A stretch of 64,000 nt of DNA from Brochothrix thermosphacta DSM 20171 = FSL F6-1036 (GTDB taxonomy: Bacteria; Bacillota; Bacilli; Lactobacillales; Listeriaceae). Both the position numbers and the translations under genes were made by a program. How positions within the stretch are numbered: the first letter of the stretch is position 1; each line of letters starts with the position of its first letter. This document shows positions 37,212 to 46,259 of the stretch, one piece after another. The notes under the pieces were generated by a model. That model saw only the letters and a program-made list of their open reading frames with translations. It was not told where the DNA came from and did no database searches. The stretch lies in the NCBI RefSeq assembly GCF_036884295.1, contig NZ_CP145608.1, forward strand, positions 1,860,001 to 1,924,000, given 5' to 3'.

Positions 37212-38777
37212 TCAACGTTTTGATTCACTATTAGCAATTGTTAGTTGTCGAAAAGCAAATACAATTAGTACTAACCCTATTACAAATGTAATTGGTGTAC
37301 GACTTTCTTCCCCAGTATGCGGCAAGGCTGTTTTTTCTACCTTCGCAACATTATCTACTGTACCTGGATTGGCACTTGATTCTGTGCTCACAGCTATGTT
37401 GGAATCTGTACTTGTATCAGTACTCGGTTCGGTACTTGGTTCGGTACTTGGTTCTGTACTCGGCTCTGTATTTGGTTCGGTACTTGGATTGGTACTCGGT
37501 TCGGTACTTGGTTCGGTACTCGGCTCTGTACTTGGCTCGGTACTCGGTTCTGTACTCGGTTCGGTACTTGGTTCGGTACTCGGTTCGGTACTTGGTTCAG
37601 TACTTGGTTCGGTACTTGGTTCGGTACTTGGTTCGGTACTCGGTTCGGTACTTGGTTCGGTACTTGGTTCGGTACTCGGTTCGGTACTTGGTTCGGTACT
37701 TGGTTCGGTACTTGGTTCGGTACTTGGTTCTGTACTCGGATCGGTACTTGGTTCTGTACTCGGATCGGTACTCGGTTCTGTACTTGGTTCGGTACTTGGT
37801 TCGGTACTCGGATCGGTACTTGGTTCGGTACTCGGTTCTGTACTTGGTTCTGTACTTGGTTCTGTACTTGGTTCTGTACTCGGTTCTGTACTTGGTTCGG
37901 TACTTGGTTCGGTACTTGGTTCTGTACTCGGATCGGTACCTCCGCCACCTTCAGCACCGTATTTTTCTGAGTAAGATAGGATATTATGCGACTCTTCTAT
38001 GTCCGAACCGTCTACTTTAGCAAATATCTCTGCATTATTAGTGTATTGTGATTTAGATAAATCAGTTTTTGTTTTATATGTAATGTAAATTCGTTCATCG
38101 GTATCTCTCAATGGAATTTTAAAAGTCTTAGCACCAGTCCATTCAACCTTAACATCTTCATCTATCGTTGCTTCAGCTGTACTTGGACCATAAACGACAC
38201 GAACTGTATCACTATTTTTCGATCCTAAAAAAGTCAAACCATCGCCTAATGTATCAATTAGATACCCATCGTTTAAAACTTTCTTTTGTTCAAACGTATT
38301 AATGTATATCTGCCATGTAAGTGTATCTTTAGGATTTTGATTGCCTAAGTATCTCCCACTTTTCGTGAGCCATGCACCCGATCCAGATCCCACATCTGGT
38401 TTGTTAATAATTATATCTTTATTAACTAAACCATTTTTAATAGTAGCTGTTCCAAAAACAACACCTTCAGCTGTTTTTAATGCAACATTTTCCATTTCAA
38501 TATTATCATATCTAATTTCTGATGGGATTGTAAAAACTGCTTTATCCCCAGCAACAATGTTTGAGCCTTTTGGAATTGCAAATTCGTACGAAAGCACAAA
38601 TTTTTTATCACTTTTTATTTCAGTTAAGATTTCACCATTTTTAGCCGTTGTATCCGATTTGAAATTAACATCCGTTACGATACTGTCAGTGATGTTTTTT
38701 GCACTCACACTATAATTTGGATAACTAAAAGCAAATAGTACAATCCCTATCAAAACAAATATCCTTAGCTTAAACAT
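37212..38777 (-). CDS. LPXTG-anchored adhesin-like protein with TEPS repeats, 521 aa
   Basis: Signal peptide (about 26 residues, ending VSA), then a roughly 230-residue beta-rich ligand domain resembling the N-terminal folds of Cna/SdrG-type adhesins ([40 protein letters not shown]). After it come about 45 tandem Thr-Glu-Pro-Ser-type tetrapeptides as a wall-spanning stalk, with some E to D or N changes, then the sorting signal LPHTGEES, a hydrophobic helix and a basic tail. Sortase A should anchor it. Ligand unknown. AAAGGAAG precedes the ATG. The repeat makes long artefactual open frames on both strands. Confidence 0.88.
   Translation of the reverse strand: MFKLRIFVLIGIVLFAFSYPNYSVSAKNITDSIVTDVNFKSDTTAKNGEILTEIKSDKKFVLSYEFAIPKGSNIVAGDKAVFTIPSEIRYDNIEMENVALKTAEGVVFGTATIKNGLVNKDIIINKPDVGSGSGAWLTKSGRYLGNQNPKDTLTWQIYINTFEQKKVLNDGYLIDTLGDGLTFLGSKNSDTVRVVYGPSTAEATIDEDVKVEWTGAKTFKIPLRDTDERIYITYKTKTDLSKSQYTNNAEIFAKVDGSDIEESHNILSYSEKYGAEGGGGTDPSTEPSTEPSTEPSTEPSTEPSTEPSTEPSTEPSTEPSTDPSTEPSTEPSTEPSTDPSTEPSTDPSTEPSTEPSTEPSTEPSTEPSTEPSTEPSTEPSTEPSTEPSTEPSTEPSTEPSTEPSTEPSTEPSTEPSTEPSTEPSTEPSTNPSTEPNTEPSTEPSTEPSTEPSTDTSTDSNIAVSTESSANPGTVDNVAKVEKTALPHTGEESRTPITFVIGLVLIVFAFRQLTIANSESKR
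37405..37945 (-). repeat. 12-bp coding tandem repeat (TEPS array)
   Basis: About 45 copies of a 12-bp unit whose plus-strand form is GGTACTTGGTTC or GGTACTCGGTTC. Variants at the third and sixth codon positions keep the peptide period of four. Likely to vary in length between strains through slippage. Confidence 0.9.
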
Positions 38778-38920
38778 TCAAATTCTTCCTTTTTGGTACT
38801 ATCTTAAGTTTAATTTAATAGTATCTAAAAAGATATTGAAACGTTTACTTTTTTTAATATTTATTAACTAACATTTTGATGGTTGTCTATGTGATTTTCT
38901 GTATATAGTCTATACTTAAG

Positions 38921-39559
38921 GTGCATGTCAAAAAATTAATGAAATTCATTGAGGTGAGTAGAATTACAAATATAATCCATCAACAATATCAAAAGAGAAC
39001 TAAACAATTTTTATTGCTAACACTTATGATTACAATTATTACAACCTTAATAAGTTACTTTATAACTCCAAATCTATCCGAATTAAATCAAAACTTAGAT
39101 CGAGTTTCAAATGATGCAGCTGGTTTATCTAAAGTATTTGTATACGTCGTCAATAACGGACTACATGTGCCTTTACAAATGTTCTTTTTATCATTGATAC
39201 CGATACCATTCTTATACCTCTGCAATCTAATACTAACAGCCATAATACCTGGTATTCTGTTTGGTATCATGCTACATTTAAGCTTTGCTGAAAGTCTTCC
39301 GATTTTTGTTGCTAGCTTACCTCACTCCATTACAGAAATGCTTGCATATTGTATTTTAGCAGCCTTACTCTATGATATTAATAAAGTTATTCGATTAAAA
39401 GTTAAAAAATGCTTTAAAAAAACAACCGAAACTAGTTATTTCTTTAAAATATTTTTACAACTAGTTAAGGAATTCTTGATTATCGTTCTTCCTTTAATTA
39501 TTCTCGCAGCTTTTTTAGAAACTTATTTTGCTGATTACATATACAGTCTCTTCAAATAG
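38921..39559 (+). CDS. SpoIIM-like (DUF95 family) membrane protein, up to 212 aa
   Basis: Four or five hydrophobic helices with the SpoIIM-family pattern LTAIIPGILFGIMLH followed by LPHSITEMLAYCILAALLYD. Members exist in non-sporulating bacteria, where their role is unknown; Bacillus SpoIIM acts with SpoIID/SpoIIP in wall remodelling. The start is uncertain: in-frame ATGs at 38921 and 38939 have poor ribosome sites, while GAGGTGAG at 38951-38958 lies 4 nt before an ATT codon at 38963. A TATACT near 38914 suggests the first ATG would be near the transcript start. Confidence 0.72.
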   Translation: MHVKKLMKFIEVSRITNIIHQQYQKRTKQFLLLTLMITIITTLISYFITPNLSELNQNLDRVSNDAAGLSKVFVYVVNNGLHVPLQMFFLSLIPIPFLYLCNLILTAIIPGILFGIMLHLSFAESLPIFVASLPHSITEMLAYCILAALLYDINKVIRLKVKKCFKKTTETSYFFKIFLQLVKEFLIIVLPLIILAAFLETYFADYIYSLFK

Positions 39560-39593
39560 TCATATCTGCCATTACCCTCTACTGATATTTTAT

Positions 39594-39623
39594 GTTGGTG
39601 ACATCATGTCATCAGCTTTTTTT
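39594..39623 (+). terminator. Terminator of the SpoIIM-like gene
   Basis: A 10-bp stem GTTGGTGACA/TGTCATCAGC with two G.U pairs and a very short loop, then seven T residues. Confidence 0.75.
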
Positions 39624-39625
39624 AT

Positions 39626-39658
39626 AAAAAAAGGATTGTAGACATTAGCCTACAATCC
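39626..39658 (-). terminator. Terminator serving the FIVAR locus
   Basis: On the minus strand a perfect 9-bp GGATTGTAG/CTACAATCC stem, 8-nt loop and seven T residues. Confidence 0.8.
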
Positions 39659-39892
39659 AAATGGTTGTTAATTTTTTCAATTACACTTTTTGGCCTAAAG
39701 TCCAAATCTCCCCTAAAGAGGATGTTTTTTTTATAGCGGATCTACCGTAATCTTTTTAGTCTGTAACAAAACGATAGAAGCATCACTATTACGATTGACT
39801 AACCTATTCTATAACACCGATTTTATTATAACGATTTTAAAAACGTCTATTTTACTTGAGCTATCGTCATTTCAATACTATCGTTTTTAACT
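39659..39892. other. Intergenic region downstream of the FIVAR pseudogene
   Basis: Part of the 333-nt gap 39560-39892. No coding frame was seen. Two imperfect palindromes near 39690-39725 (around TGGACTTTAGGCCA and ATCCTCTTTAGGGGAGAT) may form small hairpins; I cannot assign a role. Confidence 0.4.
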
Positions 39893-40980
39893 TTAGACTT
39901 TCTTTAAAGCTGTCATTGCTTGATTTAAACCCTTGTTAGCTTTGTTAACTTGTGCTTGTGTTGCTTTAGCATTGTTTAAGGTTTTTGTTGATGCTGTACG
40001 AACCTTAGCAAAACTGTTGAATGAAGCTTTTGTATAACCATTAGATGTTAATTTGTTAGCATTTGTTACCGTTGCTTTAAGTGCTGAGAAATCAACCTTT
40101 ACTTCTTTCTTCAAATTCTTAGTAGCGTTATCTAATGTTTTAACTGAATTATCAATTTGAGCTTGAGTGATTAATGCTCGTGAGTTGTTTTGTGCTTCTG
40201 CTCGTACAAGTAAATCTTTTGATGCGTTACGTGCATTGTTAAATGTTGTCCATGTAGCGTTTGTGTAACCATCGTTTTTAATTGCATTTGCTTTATTCAC
40301 TGCTGTTTTGAAAACTGATAATTGTAAGGGTAAAGATGGTGCAGGAATATCTACCTTAACTAAGTTTTTAACTGCTGTGTTTAAAGATTTCGAAGCATTG
40401 TCAATGTTTACTTGCGTTGTAATACCTTGTAATTTATAACCTGCATAAACGTTTCTACTAGGTTTAATAGTTTGAGTTGAACCTTTCTCATATAAAGCAT
40501 CATTGGTGAAAACAACCTCATCTTTATCAGAAGCCTTTTCTTTAAGAATACCATTCATAGTAACAAGTACTTTTTCAATTGGTTGAGGTATTTGACCCGA
40601 AATATTTACTTTTACACGGTGAATAGCTGTTTTACCATCATCAAAATTGATGTCTGTTGTTCCAGATTTTGCAAAACGCTTAACATAGTTTTCACCATCT
40701 GGTTTTTCTGCAAACAATGTCACTTCTTTACCATCATCACTTTGGAAGTAAGCATAAATTGTAAGACCTACACCTTGAACCTTAACTGCTGTAGCTTTAT
40801 TCGTGTGCTTGTTAACATCTGCTCGTGAAATTGAGATTGAACGTTCAACCATTGCTAATGCCTTGTTGAGACTGTACTTGTATTCGCACTAAATACCTCT
40901 ACTGCACTTGCTACCTGTGGTGCTACAATCATTACCGATGTTGCTCCTGCTAAAATGGCTTTCGTTAATTTCTTATTCAT
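39893..40980 (-). pseudogene. Secreted FIVAR-domain protein gene, frameshifted
   Basis: A good start with AAGGAG (ATG 40978-40980) encodes a signal peptide MNKKLTKAILAGATSVMIVA..ASA, then about 14 residues and a TAG. The rest continues in another frame: the downstream open frame from 40852 is offset by 2 (modulo 3) and covers 319 residues. These contain an N-terminal beta-rich part and about three FIVAR helical repeats (KTAVNKANAIKNDGYT, KATVTNANKLTSNGYT), ending LKKV. The break lies near 40860-40885, needing one base lost or two gained. FIVAR modules occur in wall-associated proteins; no LPXTG is present. A sequencing error is possible. Confidence 0.72.
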
Positions 40981-41039
40981 AATTGTGCTATTCTCCTTCG
41001 TAATTTTTTTAAAAGAAGGTATTAATTCTATAATATAAT

Positions 41040-41264
41040 TATATCTCTTAGTTATAATTATGTTGAATTGTTTCCAATCACATTTATTTTAAAGTATCTT
41101 ATTTGCGATTTAAGCCGTTTTCTATTGAAAGCTTACTGTGCTACTTTATCTTTATGGCTTAAATTAAATCATAAAAAAACAACGGATCTCCTTTACTTTT
41201 TTATAGTTTTTAAAAGAGGGTTTTATCATTTTAAAATGGGCACTTCGAGAAATAATGGAATGTC
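41040..41264. other. A+T-rich intergenic stretch before the ISL3 remnants
   Basis: Part of the gap between the FIVAR gene (40980) and the first IS end (41451). It probably holds the FIVAR promoter (a TATAAT-like element near 41035 on the minus strand, -35 unclear). No gene is supported here. Confidence 0.4.
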
Positions 41265-41392
41265 ACTCAATTTCCCATGAATCTTTCCGTCCCATATTGC
41301 CTCTTTAAACAAATGAATTTGCAAAAATTTCAACAAAGATCCATCGTATACTACTCTCTTACTCTCTTAAATTCTCTAAGATATTAGCATTT
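41265..41392 (-). repeat. Degenerate copy of the modular repeat, reverse orientation
   Basis: Read on the minus strand: GCTAATATCTTAGAGAA near 41375-41390, GAGAGTAGTAT near 41348, TATGGGACGGAAA near 41284-41296 and AAATTGAGTGAC near 41262-41273. The order matches the units at 33364 and 21182, with decayed hairpins. Confidence 0.65.
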
Positions 41393-41450
41393 CACTAATT
41401 TCAGAAATCGTATTCTTTTGTGTTTCAATAATTAATCATATACAGAAAAA

Positions 41451-42759
41451 GGCTCTATAATTTATAGTGTTGGTGACGAAATATGTCGCTAACACTATTT
41501 TTACGCAAAAAAATAGAAACATATATAAATTTCCTTTAAAATAAAGTCGCTGAACCAATCCAAAGGAGGAATTATATATATCTCATACAACTCATTCTAT
41601 CGCATTTTCTACAGGAATTAAAGATAAAAATATAAAATTTCCTGAAAATTGGTGTTCTCGTCAAAAAGTGAAAGGTATTGAGAGTATTTGTTATTTCGGA
41701 ACGCTCACTTATAACCCAGGGCGCTGCTCTAATTGTGGCAAAACTTCTGCAAATTTTAACATCATCAAATACGGTGTTAAGACGTCGCGTATCACCTTAA
41801 ATAGAACCGATAATCATCAGACGTTTCTCTTCTTAAAAAAACAGCGCTATTTCTGTAAACACTGTCAAACCACATTTTCAGCACAGACTAACTTAGTCAA
41901 AGAACACTGTTTCATTTCAAAAAATGTGATTCAAAGTATTCTCGTGGAAGGACAATCCATCCTTTCTGAAAAAGATATTGCTAAACGCTTCCGCGTTTCA
42001 ACTACCACAGTATCTCGAGCATTGCACCAGTTGCAAGAACAGTTTAGACCTTCTTATCAGTCATTACCACAACATCTTTCAATGGATGAGTTCAAATCTG
42101 TGAAAAGTGCAGACAGTCAAATGAGTGTTATTTTTAGTGATTCAACAACCCATAAAATCATTGATATTTTACCCTCTCGCCGTTTAACTGTTCTTAAAAA
42201 TTACTTCTCATCTTATTCTAGAACTGCCAGAAACGCAGTTTAAACAGTGGTTGTCGATATGAATGCCCCTTATTATGTCCTGGTTAAAGAGTTATTCCCG
42301 AAAGCAAAATTAATTGTTGATCGCTTCCACTTATCACAACTGATTGTTCGCTCTCTGTCTCAAACTCGTATCCAACTCATGAATCGATTTAAAACAGCTT
42401 GTCCAGAAAATCAGAAAACATATCGTAAACTCAAGCGTTATTGGAAACTTGTACTTAAGAAAGAAACTGAACTAAGCGATACGTCGTATCGCTACACGCC
42501 TTTGTTCAAATGTATGATGACCTCTCGCGGTATTATTGATTATCTGACTAACATTGATGAGTCATTCAAGGCGATCTATCGTCTTGTACAGCAACTGACA
42601 GTTGCCTTTGATCATCGTAATTTTGAAGCATACAACACCCTTATTCACCAAAAACATAGCAGCGTGTCTCACTATTTGAAAAAGAGCCTAGGGACGTTAC
42701 GCAAATATTCACACGCAATCAATAATAGTTTCATCTATCGTTATTCAAACGGACACTAA
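41451..42759 (+). mobile_element. ISL3-family element remnant, right end missing
   Basis: The left terminal repeat starts GGCTCTATAATTTATAGTG at 41451 and matches the neighbouring element's left end. The coding part is homologous to the intact transposase but stops at SNGH, before the catalytic Glu, and no right terminal repeat follows. Sequence after 42759 is a copy of the modular repeat. Confidence 0.85.
41578..42759 (+). pseudogene. Inactivated ISL3-family transposase
   Basis: Relative of the transposase at 42975. Three lesions are visible. The start codon position is ATA (41578-41580) after AAGGAGGAATTATAT, where the homologue has ATG. An in-frame TAA at 42241-42243 replaces a lysine codon (NAV-stop-TVVVDMNAP against DSVKTVVVDMNAP). 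The C-terminal 35 or so residues with the third catalytic acidic residue are absent. The zinc-binding cysteines (RCSNCG, CKHC) and first two aspartates (SMDEF, VVDMN) remain. No active protein is expected. Confidence 0.9.
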
Positions 42760-42768
42760 GGATGAAAA

Positions 42769-42840
42769 GTACTCACTTTCTGATGAAACTTCCGTCCTAT
42801 ACTACTCTCGTACACTCATAACTTCGTTACGATATTAGCA
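42769..42840 (-). repeat. Copy of the modular repeat between the two IS elements
   Basis: On the minus strand: TGCTAATATCGTAACGAAG, then TACGAGAGTAGTATAGGACGG, AGTTTC-atca-GAAAGT, and GAGTAC. It abuts the truncated end of the first IS and stops 10 nt before the left end of the second. Confidence 0.75.
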
Positions 42841-42974
42841 ATAACAAAAGGCTCTATAATTTATGGTGTTGGTGAGTTTTCACTGATGCCTATTTTTCCG
42901 CAAAAAAATAGCGACATTTTCAAAATCCCTGTAAAATTAAGTCATCACAACAAATTTATAAGGGGGATTCGAAA

Positions 42975-44276
42975 ATGTCAGCTATCACTTCTAATAATAT
43001 CGCAAATTCCTCTGGAATTACAGATAAAAATATTTCTTTTTCAAAAACGTGGTGTGAAAAACAAGTAATTAAGGGATTTTCCAGCATTTGTTACTATGGA
43101 ACGCTCACTTATACACCTAGCAGGTGTTCAAATTGTGGTTTTACTAGTGAGACAGTCAAAATTATTAAATATGGCACGAAATTATCCCGCATTACGCTTA
43201 CTAAATCAGCGAATCTGCCTACCTATTTATTTTTGAAGAAACAACGCTTCTATTGTGAAGGTTGCCATACTACTTTCACCGCATCATCTTCACTAGTAAA
43301 AAGAAACTGCTTTATTTCAAAACGTGTGATACAAGCAATTTCGTCTGAAGGTCAATTTATTTCTTCTGAGAAGGATATTGCTTATAGACACAGTGTTTCT
43401 CCGACAACTGTCAATCGTGCAATACATCAATGGTCACACCAATTCAAACCCAGTTATGGGAGCCTCCCGGCTCACCTTTCAATGGATGAATTCAAATCAG
43501 TAAAAAGTGCAGACAGCCAAATGAGCTTTATTTTCACGGATGCGAGAAAACATGAAATTATGGATATCTTTCCTACTCGAAGATTGCATCATTTGAGGGA
43601 TTATTTTCTTAATTATTCCTACGAAGCGAGAGATTCTGTAAAAACTGTCGTGGTAGATATGAATGCGCCTTATACCTCGCTAATTAGAGACGTTTTTCCA
43701 AAGGCAATCGTGATTATTGATCGTTTTCATTTGGTTCAATTGGTGATGCGCTCGCTTAATCAAACACGTATCAAGCTCATGAATCGCTATAACACTTCAC
43801 GTCCAGAAGATAAAAAGGTTTATCGTAAGCTCAAATCTTATTGGAAATTATTACTTAAAAACAAAACAGAATTGAGTGATTCAGACTACCGCTACCAACG
43901 GTTATTTAAGGGACCTAAAAGTTCGATGGGGATTATCGATTATATTATGACACTTGATGTTGAATTTAAAGCAACCTATCAAGTAGCGCAAAACCTACTC
44001 GTTGCAGTGCAGCACAAAAATATTTCAGCGTATCAAACACTTGTTTTGAGTGAAAATAAATTGATTTCTCCACAAATGAAACGCAGTTTAAGAACATTGA
44101 AAAAATATTTACCTGAAATAGCGAATAGCTTTAAATACAATGATTCTAATGGTCATTTGGAAGGTATCAACAATAAAATTAAAATGATTAAACGTATTTC
44201 TTTTGGTTACCGTAATTTCACAAATTTTCGCAACCGAATTTTACTTGGCTTCAATAATAAACGTGTAGCGTCATGA
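42975..44276 (+). CDS. ISL3 family transposase, 433 aa
   Basis: An N-terminal zinc ribbon (RCSNCG and CEGCH) and helix-turn-helix (SEKDIAYRHSVSPTTVNRAI) precede a DDE catalytic domain. The likely acidic triad is Asp in LSMDEFKS, Asp in VVVDMNAPY, and Glu in SNGHLEGINN near the C-terminus. Length is normal for ISL3 (about 430). AAGGGGG lies 10 nt before the ATG. It appears complete and possibly active. It differs at many residues from the broken copy to the left, so the two are not a recent duplication. Confidence 0.92.
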   Translation: MSAITSNNIANSSGITDKNISFSKTWCEKQVIKGFSSICYYGTLTYTPSRCSNCGFTSETVKIIKYGTKLSRITLTKSANLPTYLFLKKQRFYCEGCHTTFTASSSLVKRNCFISKRVIQAISSEGQFISSEKDIAYRHSVSPTTVNRAIHQWSHQFKPSYGSLPAHLSMDEFKSVKSADSQMSFIFTDARKHEIMDIFPTRRLHHLRDYFLNYSYEARDSVKTVVVDMNAPYTSLIRDVFPKAIVIIDRFHLVQLVMRSLNQTRIKLMNRYNTSRPEDKKVYRKLKSYWKLLLKNKTELSDSDYRYQRLFKGPKSSMGIIDYIMTLDVEFKATYQVAQNLLVAVQHKNISAYQTLVLSENKLISPQMKRSLRTLKKYLPEIANSFKYNDSNGHLEGINNKIKMIKRISFGYRNFTNFRNRILLGFNNKRVAS

Positions 44277-44281
44277 CGTTT

Positions 44282-44372
44282 GTGAGGGGGACTCTAGCGG
44301 GAACAGTGGCGTCTGAATACCCCACAGCGAAGCGAGGAGGATGAAGAGTCACCCGCAGAAAGCTTCCCTCAC
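44282..44372 (+). other. GC-rich structured segment at the 3' end of the IS
   Basis: A 91-nt stretch far richer in G+C than its surroundings. Terminal arms GTGAGGG (44282-44288) and CCCTCAC (44366-44372) are complementary. Inside, GACTCT (44290-44295) can pair with AGAGTC (44345-44350) and GCGGG (44297-44301) with CCCGC (44352-44356), which cross and so would form a pseudoknot or alternatives. GTGG/CCAC forms a small inner hairpin. Function unknown. Confidence 0.5.
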
Positions 44373-44556
44373 GTTAGGAATGACTAAAAATAAACAGCTA
44401 CCAAAAAAAAGGTAGCTGCCTAAGTGACATATTTTGCTTAATTTTGAATAACAACACTATTTGACATAGAGCCACAATTCTTTTCTCTTAATCACTTTTC
44501 ACAATGAGTATTAGGTAAAATCAAATCTTCTAACTTATATTTGATAGCTATTATGT

Positions 44557-46245
44557 TTATTCAAATAAATATGTTGAAACCACAAATGAAATATTTCTTT
44601 TTTTCGATTCTAGTACATTAATTTTTCTATTAAACACTTCGAATATAACTCTATCAGAATCAACGTTACATTCAGATTCCCTATAAAAACCAATTCTTTT
44701 ACGAACATTGTAATTACTTGATGTTATTGATAAATTCAAATCAAATGTACCTTTAACCAAATCAAGTAATTCAAAATCAATCTCAGCACTGTATGAAATG
44801 CTATTGTCAAACTCATCTACTTCATAGCTTGTCGAAACAGTTGATAATTCACCACTACTTCTTTGAATAATTTGAATTTCACATTCAAAATTATTATTAC
44901 TTAGTTCTTTTTCAAACAAAATACTACCTTCTATTATTATTGCAGTATCTGAATTTTTTCCGAACTTTCTTAACGATACTTTATCAATTACATTATAGAA
45001 AAAGTTTGTATTCGCCAATGTTCCTTTTTCTTGATAATTATTACTATTTAAGAGAAAGCTTTCTTCAATCGGGTTTTCCTCATACATTTCTTTTTTTGAC
45101 ACAGTTAAACTAGTTAATTCTACTCTATTCGGGTTCGATTGCTCCGTTCCAAAAATAGTATCATTTACATAGATATCTGTTGATTTACCCACTTTGCCTC
45201 TTAAATCAACCACTATATTTCTAGAACTGTTAACTTTAATTTCTTGATTTGAAACTAGTTTTTCTTGTACTCCAAAGTAATTTTTCAATTCTTCTACCAA
45301 CATTACCTCATGCATAGTTCCTGAATGATATACTTGTACAGTTTCAGTATCTTTCATCCCCGAGTCATGTAGAATAATCATTGCCTTCAATAAGTTATTC
45401 AAGTCTGCTTTTTCATTTAAGATAATTACTTTGTCGCAAGAAGCATACTCCTTAGCAACATAGTCGTTGGATAAATAGTAAATATTTGAATTCAGATTAT
45501 ACTCTGCCTTTACTTTTAAATACTGAATATACTCAGTATAGACTACCATTGGCGATCTGCTAATAATCTCCTCATTGTGAAGAATATCATTATCCTTATT
45601 AAATACATTAATAAATGAAACCGGGAAAAAGTCACTAATCCAATTCCAAGTCTCTATAGAATCCGTAAAAAAGATATCTTTAGAAATTTCATTGGCAATT
45701 TCTAACATCGCTTTAATTGATGTTGGTTTATCAAAATACTCAATTTCTTGAGATTCATCTACAAAAAACTTTCCACTAATCAAATCGTTAGTGTCATTAT
45801 TTATCTTTTCAAATCTCCAGATATTTTTATCTTTTGTAAAGAAAAAAACATGTTTTTCTTTACCGATTGATGTACTGAATCGGACAATTTTATTATCTGC
45901 ATAGACTATTTTATCTATCGAATTCTGCTTTCTATTATAAAGAGCTACAGAATATTCTTCGCTAGATAATTCTTCAGTGTATATTTGAAAGTCTTCAGTC
46001 AATACATACTCTAATCTAGAGTCGGAAATATTTGCAATGTTTTTTTCAACTTGTTGAATATAACTATAGATGCTCATTTTATCTGTACCGACCAATCGGT
46101 TGCGAGTGATCGTCGATAGTGATTGATATTTATTCAAAGTTGCCCCATTCAATATGAGAACTTCTGGTTTAATTCCTAAAATTGATTCCAAATACTCTAA
46201 TTTTTTTTCTGTAACATCTTCTACGTCTCTATAAATAAGAAACAT
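44557..46245 (-). CDS. Unknown protein paired with glycerophosphotransferase, 562 aa
   Basis: I do not recognise this family. There is no signal peptide or membrane helix. The first 350 residues alternate predicted strands and helices, with stretches such as KVIILNEKADLNNLLKAM and VQVYHSGTMHEVMLVEELKNYF that look like a nucleotide-sugar glycosyltransferase-type Rossmann half. The last 180 are beta-rich. The gene is A+T-rich (22-27% G+C in two 60-nt samples). It follows the TagF-like gene by 14 nt, suggesting joint work on a glycerol-phosphate or sugar polymer. That is inference only. Confidence 0.55.
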   Translation of the reverse strand: MFLIYRDVEDVTEKKLEYLESILGIKPEVLILNGATLNKYQSLSTITRNRLVGTDKMSIYSYIQQVEKNIANISDSRLEYVLTEDFQIYTEELSSEEYSVALYNRKQNSIDKIVYADNKIVRFSTSIGKEKHVFFFTKDKNIWRFEKINNDTNDLISGKFFVDESQEIEYFDKPTSIKAMLEIANEISKDIFFTDSIETWNWISDFFPVSFINVFNKDNDILHNEEIISRSPMVVYTEYIQYLKVKAEYNLNSNIYYLSNDYVAKEYASCDKVIILNEKADLNNLLKAMIILHDSGMKDTETVQVYHSGTMHEVMLVEELKNYFGVQEKLVSNQEIKVNSSRNIVVDLRGKVGKSTDIYVNDTIFGTEQSNPNRVELTSLTVSKKEMYEENPIEESFLLNSNNYQEKGTLANTNFFYNVIDKVSLRKFGKNSDTAIIIEGSILFEKELSNNNFECEIQIIQRSSGELSTVSTSYEVDEFDNSISYSAEIDFELLDLVKGTFDLNLSITSSNYNVRKRIGFYRESECNVDSDRVIFEVFNRKINVLESKKRNISFVVSTYLFE

Positions 46246-46259
46246 TTCAACACTCCTAT

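Larger units (their letters stand above)
42850..44473 (+). mobile_element. Intact ISL3-family insertion sequence, about 1.62 kb
   Basis: Left end GGCTCTATAATTTATGGTG at 42850. The right end read inward from 44473 is GGCTCTATGTCAAATAGTG; the two share GGCTCTAT and a downstream GTGTTG. One transposase gene fills most of it. No matching 8-bp target duplication is visible (TAACAAAA on the left, ACAATTCT on the right). The last 200 nt hold a GC-rich structured segment and a CAGCTACC/GGTAGCTG hairpin. Confidence 0.88.

Noticed and set aside
37292-38020. Long open frames on both strands across the TEPS repeats
   Set aside because: Any 12-bp repeat lacking stops opens several frames; only the minus-strand frame has a signal peptide, ligand domain and LPXTG signal.
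41451-44473. Two ISL3 elements as a composite transposon or recent tandem duplication
   Set aside because: The transposases differ at many positions, nothing but a short repeat copy lies between, and the first lacks its right end.
42842-44481. Target-site duplication of the intact ISL3 element
   Set aside because: The 8 bp on either side (TAACAAAA and ACAATTCT) do not match.
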